Below are positions 23,098-33,324 of a stretch of DNA of 64,000 nt, one piece after another. Both the position numbers and the translations under genes were made by a program. The DNA lies in contig OW121748.1 of the NCBI GenBank assembly GCA_933228765.1, positions 31,867,607 to 31,931,606 on the forward strand. The letters run 5' to 3'. Every line of letters begins with the position of its first letter. Position 1 is the stretch's first letter. Source of the stretch: Miltochrista miniata (Eukaryota > Arthropoda > Insecta > Lepidoptera > Erebidae). The notes beneath the pieces are model-generated. The model had not been told where the DNA came from. It was given only the letters and a program-made list of their open reading frames with translations, and made no database searches.

Positions 23098-23118
23098 TTT
23101 TGAGATACTTGTTTATTA

Positions 23119-24527
23119 AAATAAATAAAGCAACAATCACTTTCTGGCAATGCCGCAGAATGGTAGGTAGCAAATGGGGGTTGAGCCCGAAGATCACCCT
23201 CTGGTTATACGAATCGATAATCAGACCCATTGTCGCCTACGGGGCTGTGGTATGGTGGCCACGCTCAAGCCTAACCACAGTCGAGAACATCCTGGAAAAA
23301 TTTCAAAGACTAGCCTGCATGGCAACCACCGGTGGGATGAGAACTACGCCCACCGCCGCCATGGAGGCGATGCTGGGTCTCACGCCACTACACGTCTTCA
23401 TTAAACCAGAAGCCGCGGCTACGGCTATCAGACTCAAAAGTCTGGGACTTTGGAAGCCAGCCAAGGTACCACATACGAAGATTTACAAGAACTTGGTGGA
23501 TTCGGAACCACTAACTGAAGCGATCACCGACACAATACCAAAGCAGTTTGTGTTCGACAAAAAATATGAAATACAACTACAAGAGTGACCCCAAGAGGGA
23601 CTCAATACCAGGGAGCTGAGGATATTTACAGACGGATCCAAGACGAGGAAAGGTACCGGAGCAGGAACCTTCTCGGAAGACCTGAACATAAATATCGCAA
23701 CACCACTAGGCACCCACAGCACTGTATACCAAGCGGAGTGCATGGGCATTATTAAGGCAACTGAGGCCATCAAGACTAGAACCGTACAGAATCAGTATAT
23801 ACGAATACTAACTGATAGCAGATCGGTTCTGCAGGCGTTACAGAGCCATACAATAACATCTGGCCTTATCATGTAGTGTCACATGGGCCTCATGGATATA
23901 TGCGAAAAGAATAATGTTACCCTACAATGGATAAAAGGACACAGTGGCTCACGAGGTTACGACGCAGCGGATGAGCTGGCAAGAAGAGGCTCTTCGCTGA
24001 CAGCAATGGGCCCTGAACCTATCCTGCCCCTCCCATCTGGATGGGTACGTAATCGGCTGAAACAGCACACAAGGAGCCAACACCAGGAGTACTGGACCGG
24101 CCTCGATACATGCAGACAGGCGAGAGAGGCACTGCCGACAATCGACACCAGATTCTCTCGCAAATTCCTGCATCTAAACAGGACCAAGATAAGTATAGTA
24201 ACAGGTATAGTTACAGGTCACAGTCCACTCAACAAACATCTTTTTAATTTAGGTGTCACAGACAGCCCCATCTGCAGAGCCTGCATGGAGACGGACGAAA
24301 CACCCAGTCACATCCTTATGGAATGCCCAGAACTGGCAAGATACAGGGCTAAACACCTCGGGACACCGAGGTCGCTCCAGGAAGTCGTCGGCAACGTGAA
24401 GAGTCTGCTAGACTTCTTGGAGGAACTGGGATGGCAATAGCCGTACCACATCCCCCCACGCAAAATAGGCGCAATCAAAGACGTCGAGTTGCGGAAACCA
24501 GCCCGTGTAAACCTAGAACCTAGAACC
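23119..24527 (+). mobile_element. 5'-truncated LINE with RNase H, 13-bp TSD
   Basis: A 13-bp duplication TACTTGTTTATTA flanks it exactly (23106-23118 and 24528-24540). The insert encodes the end of the reverse transcriptase (GLSPKITLWLYESIIRP, 23170-23230), then an RNase H domain: FTDGSK near 23620, a YQAE block near 23730, LTDSRSVLQAL near 23810 and WIKGHSGSRGYDAADELA near 23930. A C-x2-C...H...C zinc-knuckle-like block follows (CRACMETDETPSHILMEC, near 24270). This order fits I-group LINEs. Two in-frame stops (23586-23588 TGA; 23874-23876 TAG) break one otherwise continuous frame ending at 24440. The 3' end repeats CCTAGAA instead of a poly(A). Confidence 0.82.
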
Positions 24528-24850
24528 TACTTGTTTATTATATCTATTTTTGTATTACCGAGGCGTTCCCATACCAGAACTTTAATCACTTTCTCTCTAC
24601 AGCACAGTGGTGAAAATTCTCGGAAAAATTACACATCTTCTTGTTTTACAGGACGTAGTGGCATTTTTGTAAAGGCACTTTATCACTCAGATGTACTGAT
24701 AGTCAATTAGGGCATTATCGGAAAGTATTTTTAAAACTATAATGATAAAGTCAAATGTTTAAAGTCCCTGCCATTACTTTACCTCACAAAAATGTTATCC
24801 GAAATTAACCAACTCCTCTTCTTCTTTGAGAAATAAAATTATGCCGAAAG

Positions 24851-24856
24851 TTTATT
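24851..24856 (-). terminator. Possible poly(A) signal of Gr copy 2
   Basis: AATAAA on the minus strand, about 110 bases past the stop of Gr copy 2. No closer consensus signal is present. Confidence 0.35.
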
Positions 24857-24966
24857 TTATTACAGTCGTGGACTACCTAGTATTATATCTGCTTCATATA
24901 AGTGACTGCTTTATGCCATATCATCATGCAAGTGTGCTTCTCGTAATGACAATATAGTTGTAAATA

Positions 24967-27900
24967 TTATAGAACGTTATTGAATTGAAGTGCTATGATG
25001 GTATTAGAAGTGATGACGGCAACACAGTACGGCAATAAAGACATGTTGATATCTAAACAGCCGAGACAATGAATGTTTATTGGATGTGAATAGCAACACC
25101 GAAGCAAAGCTCCTGTTAATTTGAAGTTTTCTTCATCTGAAAGTTAGAGAAATTTATGTAAACAGATTAGTCTCTCGTGAATAAAACCTAGAACGGAAAC
25201 CCTCACGGGAAGGATGTCCCAAGTTTTCCTACAGACTTTGGCTATCGCTAAAGAGTTCAGGATTAACTTCATCGAGCGTGAAGCGTCGTGAACTACGACG
25301 AATTACTGAACGAATGTAAGTGACATTAGCAAGATTGGTTATATATTAAAATACCAGAAATCAAAATGCCTTTACTTAAAATGCATTAGACCAAAATACC
25401 CGAATTCGAAATACCTTAACATTCAAAATACCTTATTTCAGTACACCTTACCGTAAAATGTCTAAATTTAAAATACAAATAATTATAATATCAGAATTCA
25501 AAATACAAATTTTCAAATATCCTTAATTTAAAATACCCAAAAATAGAATACAATGTGTCACTTACTGTCACTCACACGTTTTGTTATTTGGCTTTAACTT
25601 ACCCCCCCCCCCCCCCCTCCCCCTATACGTGTGGTTTTTAGTCGGTAGGAGTCCGGCATAGTATCCATGTAGGATTTACCTCATGTTAAAACACTTTGAT
25701 TCAGAGTTACAAAAGTACTACAGTGGGCTAACGAAACATAAAAAAAAAAATAACCACGAAGGCTAAGGCGAGAGCTCCGCTTCGCTTCGCTCCCGCCTTA
25801 GTCTTCTAACCTAACCTATCTGAGTCGGGGTGTTAACCATTCACAGATTTATAGCATCCATGTAGGATTTAAATCATGTTAAAAAAAGTGTTTGAACATT
25901 TTAGAATAAGGTATTTCATAAATTTATTTTTTGAGTTTCGGTTATTCGACCGTAAGGCATTTTGAATTATTTATATTATAAATATTTGCCTTTTGAATAT
26001 TGATATTTCGATTTCGGGTATTTTGGGCTCGGGCATTTTAAGTAAAGGCATTATGATTTCTGGTATTGTGACGGTATACCGCAAGATTTCCCATATTTGG
26101 CACTATTGTACCTCCGTTACATGCAACGGTGCCGAAATATTGGTATAACGGAAATGAAAGGTACAATAAATGGTATTAAATGTAATAAAGGCAGAACCTC
26201 TTTGATTCAAAACGTACCTTCAACTGAGTGCACGTAAACCTCACAAAGCTTGCGTCTCAAGGCAATGTAACTATTACGTACGCGCTGCCCTGCCCGTGAT
26301 ATCACATACACGCCAATGAAGAAAGTCACCATAGCTACTAAATTGATCAATAGCAGCGACATTGATCGACGATTCTAAAGATAAACACAAATCAAATCGC
26401 AATATAAAGACTTTTAGAAGGCTATAGTCAATGTGTCTCTAGGAGAGGTATTTGAAGTATCTAGGTTTAGTAATAGATGAATATATATGATATGATGAAT
26501 AGATGAATAATTTGGGCTAAATGATGTTGTGTGTGAATGTCAAAAAAAATAGGTCATCAAGTAATTTTATAATTAGAAGTTAAGGCACTAGACAACGTTA
26601 TTTGCTTCGCAGCCTTCTAAACATAATTCGCGATGGAACGTTTTATTTAGTTATTTTGCCCTGCCCCGACTCGGGGCACAAGTAAGGAATGAAGCAGTGC
26701 AATTCTTGATGGACATACGATTCCTTAGTGAAAAAAACTCAATCAGAAGAAGTAAAGTATAAAGGAACAATTCAATCTGGCAATGTTGAAAAAATTTAAA
26801 GCTACCACAAGTATCCAGGTGATCAAAGCGATTTTAGCCGTTTTGTGGATAGAATAGAAAATTGTATTATTAATTAAGCTCGTTATGACGAAATATAATT
26901 TCTGATCAGCCCTTTTTTTACAGGACTTAAGCACTTTTATTATAAACACCTCTCACCTTAATATCTGTGACTGTATAATACAAAAGTATTATATCGTATG
27001 ATACTACTATTAGTTGCATCACAGCCACCTAAAATAAACAACAATAAATTAGTACTAACAAAAATTGATGATGATGATGACGATAAAATTAATGTTAATT
27101 AGGTAATGGAATTGGTCTTTGTCGCACAAATTTCTCTAAAAATATACGACTGCACTTCAAAGCATTTAGTTTGAGGTCTTTTCGTAGTAAATTACGAAAA
27201 AGACTGCAACCTGAATGCCTTTTTAAGCGTTTCAGTTCAGAAAATCAAAGTAAATCAGCTATCAAAGCGCATAAAAGCAAAAAAACACACATACATTTAT
27301 ATCAAAATTATAGTTGAAATATGTTTACCTCTTTGCTAAATATGATATTAAACAAGATTGAGCTATTACTGGTCTTCTTATACGCAACCATCCATAAATT
27401 AGACATAGTCTTGAAGTCGCCCCATTGCGTTAGTAAAGTAATATCATTTTCCTTTAGATTTTTGTTCCTTTCAATTGATAAGTGGCCATCCATTGATCGT
27501 GTGATTGCATTTAGTTGTTCCGATATCACAAATAATAGAGCATAGAATATAAAGTATTCGAAAGCGAAACGAAAGTCACATACTGATAGGTTGATAACAG
27601 CGAACATTGCAGTACCTACCTTTACGCCTACGACTTCCCTATCGTAAATAAATATACGAATATAAGTAAACATCCCCATTTTAAATAGAAATAGTAGTAT
27701 CAACATTGCTAAAAGAGTATTCTGAGCTTTTAATAAACTTTTACCATAAATTGGATCATGTATGATGTTATAGAAAGAGTCAACATTTATCATGAGATTT
27801 TCAAATCGCTTGGAATGGTATACAGCTAGTATTATGATAGCCATGGAAAATATCGTCACTGAATACACATAAAACAAGTCCGTATTTAACATATACGAAT

Positions 27901-28090
27901 TAACGATCATTTTGAAGTAAAATATGTTTGTCAAATTGGCAACCATTACTAGTATTATCACAACGCATAATAATATGCGGCCGAACTTATTGAAATTGTT
28001 GAAATTTCGGAATATGCAAGTTAAATTTTGAATAAGTAATAAGTATTTTAATGGTGAGACATTCATTGTTAAAAGTAATATTTGTAACAA
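24967..28090 (-). CDS. Gustatory receptor, tandem copy 2
   Basis: Exons on the minus strand: 27329-28090, 26957-27028, 26218-26374, 24967-25136 (1161 nt, 386 residues), with GT..AG introns of phases 0, 0, 1. The N terminus carries SPLKYLLLIQN. Exon 1 has four predicted membrane segments, with VYHSKRF after the second and FEYFIFYALLFVISEQ in the fourth. Exon 2 adds MQLIVV...YYTV, exon 3 the ISRAGQRVRNS block and exon 4 the TM7 signature SNTIIALQF. The role is inferred from the family: a seven-segment gustatory receptor channel of unknown ligand. The start at 28090 is preferred because the later Met at 28066 leaves only three residues before the conserved SPLKY, shorter than in any paralog. Intron 3 hosts foldback C. 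No disabling change is seen. Confidence 0.87.
25350..26067. mobile_element. Foldback element C, AAAATACC-word arms
   Basis: Terminal 35-bp inverted repeats (25350-25384 and 26033-26067, one mismatch) start AATACCAGAAATCA. Further in, both arms are strings of short phrases ending AAAATACC or AAAATGCC on the left and the complement on the right. The centre holds a run of 16 C, a GTCGGTAGGAGTCCGGCAT fragment and the same GC-rich hairpin as foldback B. It lies wholly inside intron 3 of Gr copy 2. There are no ORFs and no clear target duplication. Confidence 0.7.
25758..25806. repeat. Core hairpin of foldback C
   Basis: Stem 25758-25774 with 25790-25806 and the same loop as the hairpin at 20630 in foldback B. 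Flanking sequence is shared too (AACCTAACCTATC, then GAGTCGG and GGTGTTAAC), so the two cores are homologous while the arms use different words. Confidence 0.85.
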
Positions 28091-29058
28091 ATATATTGAA
28101 ATGAAATTTATTACTGAAAGACAGTTTCAATTTTCCTGATATTTAATGTATCTAATCCATTAGCGGCTCAACCATATCTTTCTTGGCTATGTTTTCATAT
28201 TTTTATTAATGTTTAATCATAATAATATTACAATGGCCTACTTTCCATTTTTATCAAGTTTACACAAGATTACATAAAAATTAATATCTTAAATGTATTG
28301 TCTCAAGTCAATTGGTTTGAATTAGCAATAAGCTCCTGTATAGCATAGAATAAGGCTTCATTGTACCAAATTAATGTTTACATGAAATATAAATTTATGT
28401 AGATATGTATGTATATATAAATTATGTAAATATAAATTTTTAAGGCTGCCTGTGGGATACAGGTTTTAAAGTGTACAATGGGCGGCCTTATCAGTAACAA
28501 ATAAAATTAATTACCTACCTAAAATAAATACGATCGATATTAAATGGCTCTATGGTGCCTCCATCGTTACGTACGCAGCAGGTGCTGGTAACAAATCTAA
28601 AAGGAAGACCTTTGGACCTCTGGGATAAGGTATTGATGTAAGTGCGAATTAACGGAGGCAGGCTGCTTCTAAAGAAGATCGATAGGATCGATAAGCTTAA
28701 GGTGTGTCACTTCCAGAAATAAGCTAAAAGGCTGGAGAGCCAGACAGAATACATATGGGGGCCGCTTAGGCCGCTCTACTGATGTAGGCCATAGGCCGAT
28801 CTGGGTATGAAATGGCGATAGGCGAGAGATCGGGAGATCTGCAGCCCACTTATGCTAAATGGCGGTTGGCATCCCTGTGATTCTAGGTGACTTTCAGCGT
28901 TTGCTCTCTAGCTGCCCATCCTCTCTATTTTCAAAGAGGCCCTCTGAGTCAACGCAACGGAAGCATAAATGACTCGTAACGGAGTTTTGGCAGCAACCTT
29001 TGTTGCATGTTTCGGTAGAGGCAAGGCGTTGTTATAGCGACTATGGAAATATACATAA
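28091..29058. other. Spacer upstream of Gr copy 2
   Basis: No gene recognised. Promoter sequence for Gr copy 2 is expected near 28091-28400 but no motif is decisive. At about 28560-29040 a more GC-rich segment looks like decayed LINE, without a diagnostic domain. Confidence 0.4.
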
Positions 29059-29298
29059 CTAGCTGTTCCCCGCAGCTTCAACCACTTGGAAGTCGTATAT
29101 ATCAAAGATAAAATCATAACCCTCCTTTTTTTGCAGTCGGTTAAAAAGTAGCATATATGTCCTTCCCAGGGCCTCGAACTATCTCTATACCGAATTTCAT
29201 CTTAATCGCTCCAGCCGTTTAGGCGTAAAAGCGAACAGACAGACATACAAATAGATAGACAGACAGAGTTACTTTCGCATTTATAATATTAGTAGGGA
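29059..29298 (-). mobile_element. Helitron-like element, 240 bp
   Basis: On the minus strand it starts TCCCTACTAATATTATAAAT, ends GGGGAACAGCTAG and sits between A and T without a target duplication. A short GACAGACA run lies in the middle. It is non-autonomous, of the same broad group as the copies at 45493 and 49840. Confidence 0.75.
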
Positions 29299-30183
29299 TT
29301 TATTACATTTTTCCAAATGAACAATATAGGCACGTCGACTTTTAAAACGCACAATAAAGGTACGTAGACTTTTACGATAAAAAGGTTCTGAATAGGAGTA
29401 AACCAGCAAACACAACAAGAGAAGTCTTTTCAACTTAATGTAACTTTTAGTGTATGGGTCTACAGACGCTTTCAGATAATTTTACCCAACTCTGTGGTTA
29501 TAATAATTTAGTAATCCACAACTTAGACTTAGATCACTCCCACATCTACTTCTAAGTTATGAATGTAGTACTTGTAAGATATCCTCGACCATAGATGAAA
29601 CAGCGCTATAACACTTAGTACTATTATTGAACAGCTGCATTTCGATATAAGTAAGAGTGATCTAAATACTAAAATACTAGACGTTTCCATGGCAAATGGA
29701 AAATATTGCATCTTGCAACAAATGTAACAACTTTTATTGCTGAGAATATATTTATTTATTATATCAGGCCATATCCCATCCAGATATTATTATAATATCG
29801 GATAAACTTCCGAAAAGGGCATTCTAAATCGGTTAGGAATGCACGATCATGCACACTGAAAGAAAAGAGGTTCTTCTCCGGTTTTCTTATTCAAAATGGC
29901 GCACACAGGTGAGAAATACGAAATTCACGGTCAAAAGTCGAAAAAACGAAGATACTTTGTTTCAAAAATAGTAACCTAAATTGGGAACGAGATATATCCC
30001 ACTATCTAATAATGATCTGTAAAACGTTTCTTACATATTATTCAGACATCCGCAACCTTGAACTAAAACAGTTATGCTAATGGGGTATTTTTTTAAAATT
30101 TTGAACATTTGTTTTAACTACAATTGTTAAATGTTTTAAAGTTGATTTTAGGTGAATTACGTAATGAAGTCTATACCCTAGGG
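29299..30183. other. Intergenic, no gene recognised
   Basis: AT-rich sequence between a Helitron-like element and a hAT MITE. No coding, RNA or repeat structure stood out. Confidence 0.4.
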
Positions 30184-30523
30184 CAGTGAAGGGCAAAGTA
30201 CGGCCCGCGGGCCAACTCCGGCCCGCGAAAGCATTTAGTCCGGCCCGCCGACGATTTTTCTACATGAATAGTATATGCCTCGCGATAATTATGTTTGACG
30301 GTCCAGAAGTATTATGTGGGTAGATTCTACTTAGTAGATCCGTAGATGCATAGGTGAAGGAGCCAGCTAGAGGGTGAAAGGATAACATACAGCCACATAT
30401 CAATATAAGAAAGAAGTAAGATTAAAAGTTTCAGCACAAAATGCATTTCTCCTATAATTCTGGCACTCCTCTGAAAATTCTTGATTTTTCTGGCCCCCCA
30501 TCAAGAAAGATTGCCCACCACTG
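30184..30523. mobile_element. hAT-type MITE with 8-bp TSD
   Basis: The 8-bp duplication CCCTAGGG flanks it (30176-30183, 30524-30531). The ends begin CAGTGAAGGGCAA and the complement of CAGTGGTGGGCAA, followed by GGCCCGCGGGCC-type sequence common in hAT ends. At 340 bp it cannot encode a transposase. Confidence 0.85.
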
Positions 30524-31204
30524 CCCTAGGGTATGTTTATTGTTTCTAATTAACTAAAACACTTACATAGCTTTCTATTTTATATATATATAGCCTTGAA
30601 TTGAAGACTATAGTTTTCCAGTTCATTAATTTTTTAAACTGTGAAAAAGTTTATACTAAAGTGCACTTAATCAGGATTTTTAACATATTTCTAAAACTTA
30701 TATGTGTAGCTTTCATATGACACTAAATTTAGCTGCAACCACCTGCATCACCAGAACAAAGTAGTGCTAAATATAACAATGTTTATGTATGAAAAAAATA
30801 CTCACAAAAATGTTAATGATAAAATTATCTATTTTTTTCATATAATTATTATAAATGTTACAAAATAATCATAAGTATAGTAACTTTTATAATGTAATAG
30901 TATTATTTTTGGCCTTTCTAATTTTTAGGGTTCCGTAAACCCTTGTAATTTTACCATGTCCGCCCTAGACTTACTGTTCAAACAGTTAGTGCTAGAAAGC
31001 TAAAACTTTGCATGGATATGTGTGTTTACCACGCCTACAAAGTATTAAAATAAAACCCCTAAAAAAATGGGGGTGTATCCCCAGGGTGGATGCTTTTTTT
31101 ACTTGGGTCTACTCCATTGTGTGGGGTATCATAAGATAAATCTCTTAAAAGCGTTGCAAAGTTGCTAAAATGTGTTTTTGTTATTTAGGTATAAATTTTA
31201 ATAC
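30524..31204. other. Intergenic with GGTTCCGTA repeat fragment
   Basis: At about 30926-31110 the phrase TTTTAGGGTTCCGTAAACCC and its continuation match a dispersed Lepidoptera repeat also present at 60412. The rest is AT-rich with nothing recognised. Confidence 0.45.
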
Positions 31205-31505
31205 TACTGAGGTGGAAGACAAGCTTACGGGCCCACCTGATAGTTGATTACCGTAGCCTATAGACGTTTGAAACACCAGATGCGGTACACACGCCCTGCC
31301 AACCTAGACGCAGGTTGTGACCCACTGTGGAACTTTTTCATGCCACCCACAACCCCTTCAACTCGACATAAAGACTTTTATGATACTGATAACCGGGACC
31401 AATCGCTTAAAGTGCCTTCCGAAGCACGGAAACGCTTGTAAATAAATTTCGCAAAGTGGTCAAGTGGTGGTCACCCATCCAAGGACCGCCCATAGTGAAG
31501 GTTGC
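31205..31505 (-). mobile_element. 5S-rRNA-derived SINE (subfamily 2), minus
   Basis: Read on the minus strand it carries the 5S-like GGATGGGTGACCACC near 31470, the TCCGTGCTTCGGAAGGCAC body near 31420, and the tail GTAGCCTATAGACG ending in TTACGGGCCCACC. It is inverted relative to the copy at 32168, so the pair forms a diverged 1.3-kb hairpin. Confidence 0.75.
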
Positions 31506-32167
31506 TTACTGAAGTAAACATATATATACACTGAGTGCGAGCGACAAATCGACAATTATGCAAGAAATCTAATTTTAAAGCGCATTTTTTTTTTAAAATA
31601 GGGCGTCTCCCATCCCCTCTCTAAAACCTAATCGGCTGGTTCAACAAATCTGAAAATATTCTTAAATTTAGTCCATTTAATAAACTTTGAAGGAATTCTA
31701 TAACAGCTGAGATGAATTTCTTAGTTCAGGAGTTATAGGGTCCACACGGAGTGACTATGAAGTCCTTTTCTATACGCGACCTAACACGCGCTTTGCCGGC
31801 CTATTATTATTAGTAAGATTAAATAAATCAATGAAACATAGTGTCAATAAAGTAAAGTTTAATAAAGCACCTTCTAATTACTATTTTTGACTAATTGCAG
31901 CAATATATAGGCGATAATATGCTTAGCGTAATAATGACCGTCTTTTGGGCATTTTTGACCTGTGTGTGGCGTTTGCGCCAATTTTCGTTATGACATTCGT
32001 GATTTGGAGATCAAAATACGTCACTACACAAAATTTCAGTTTGATCGGCGGTATGCGCTTTTCGAAAGTTTACCCATAATATCAGTAGGTAAACAATTTA
32101 TTCATAGTTACAAATTTTACATCATGCGAACAGAATAACAAGTAATATTACACTACTCTCTACTTTC

Positions 32168-32530
32168 CGCTCGTGGCCCCGCGGACTCAGTGTTCTGTAA
32201 ACGATCACTGCAGTAAGCAACATTTACTATGGCCGGACATGGATGGGTGACCACCACGTGGACCACTTTGTGACATTTATTTACGAGCGTTTCCGTGCTT
32301 CGGAAGGCACGATAAGCCGTTGGTCCCGGTTGTCGGTAAAATGACAGTCGTTATGCAAAGTTGAAGGCCTTACGGGCGGCTTGAAAAATTTCAACTGTGG
32401 GTCGTCACAACCTGCGCCCGGGTCGGCAGCGCGTGTGTAGCGCCTCTGGTGTTGCAAACGTCTATAGGCTACGGTTACCAACCATCAGGTGGGCCGTAAG
32501 CTTGTCTGCCACCTAAGTAGTATAAAAAAA
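32168..32530 (+). mobile_element. 5S-rRNA-derived SINE (subfamily 2), most complete
   Basis: The head CGATCACTGCAGTAAGCAAC followed by GGATGGGTGACCACC matches the box A and C-box regions of insect 5S rRNA (CGATCACCGAAG, TTAAGCAAC, GGATGGGTGACC). The body GAGCGTTTCCGTGCTTCGG and the tail CAAACGTCTATAGGCTACGG, then CAGGTGGGCCGTAAGC, follow, ending in an A-rich run. It belongs to the 5S-derived (SINE3-type) class. I cannot give it a family name. Confidence 0.8.
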
Positions 32531-32763
32531 TAAAAAAAAAACTACTATCTGAACGATACCCATTATGTATCTATATAAAATAAATATAATCAATATATCT
32601 AGATCTAGATAATATCGAATATCAATCGCCATTAGTTTCGGTTACAAAGTGTGTAACTTGTGCTGAACAGTCATTTTTGCTATAACGATAGTAGAAACAC
32701 TTCTTCTGTCTTCATAACATTAGTAACACACTCTCAGCATGTCATTTAATTCAGTCTCAATCA

Positions 32764-32935
32764 AATCGGCCTATAGCAGCAGTCCACTGCTCCCCCCTTC
32801 CAAATTACGCAACAACACACGGTCTTGTGCCTTCCGCTTCGAGTCACTCCCTGCAATCTCTTTAGGTCATCGGTCCTTCTGGCGGGGGCCTATCCTACCC
32901 CAAGTGTACCAAGTCTCCACTACAGTATCTAACTA
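32764..32935 (-). mobile_element. RTE-type LINE 3' fragment
   Basis: The text GGCCTATAGCAGCAGTCC, CTTGTGCCTTCCGC and TAGGTCATCGGTCC parallels the 3' end of the RTE LINE at 38789 (AGCCTATGCCAGCTCACTGC, CCTGTGCCTTCCGC). Only the last coding and 3' end sequence remains. Confidence 0.65.
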
Positions 32936-33324
32936 TTCTGTCTACTTAAAGCGCCGAAATTTCATAAGTTTATAGGTAATATTTGACGTCTGTCAGTTCA
33001 TACATTTATTAGTGAAAGAAAAACGTAAAATTACCCTTATCTTTCATTATTATTACAAAAAATATGTAATCGTAAATGAAAAAAGTTAAACAATTGTGCA
33101 GTTCTAACTAAAAATATATTATTTTATGCCCATCGTTACAAGGTTGCGTTGTTGAATTTTGATTAACTGTCAAATGTTACCTATTTAAATGACTTCACTT
33201 TAGTATGAAATGGTGTATTTCACTCTTCACACACTACTACAGTATCATAAACTATCACTGCCACTGTTTTATGACAAGAACCAGATTCTTATCATACAAT
33301 GTGTCTGCTGAATTGAGGCAGATT

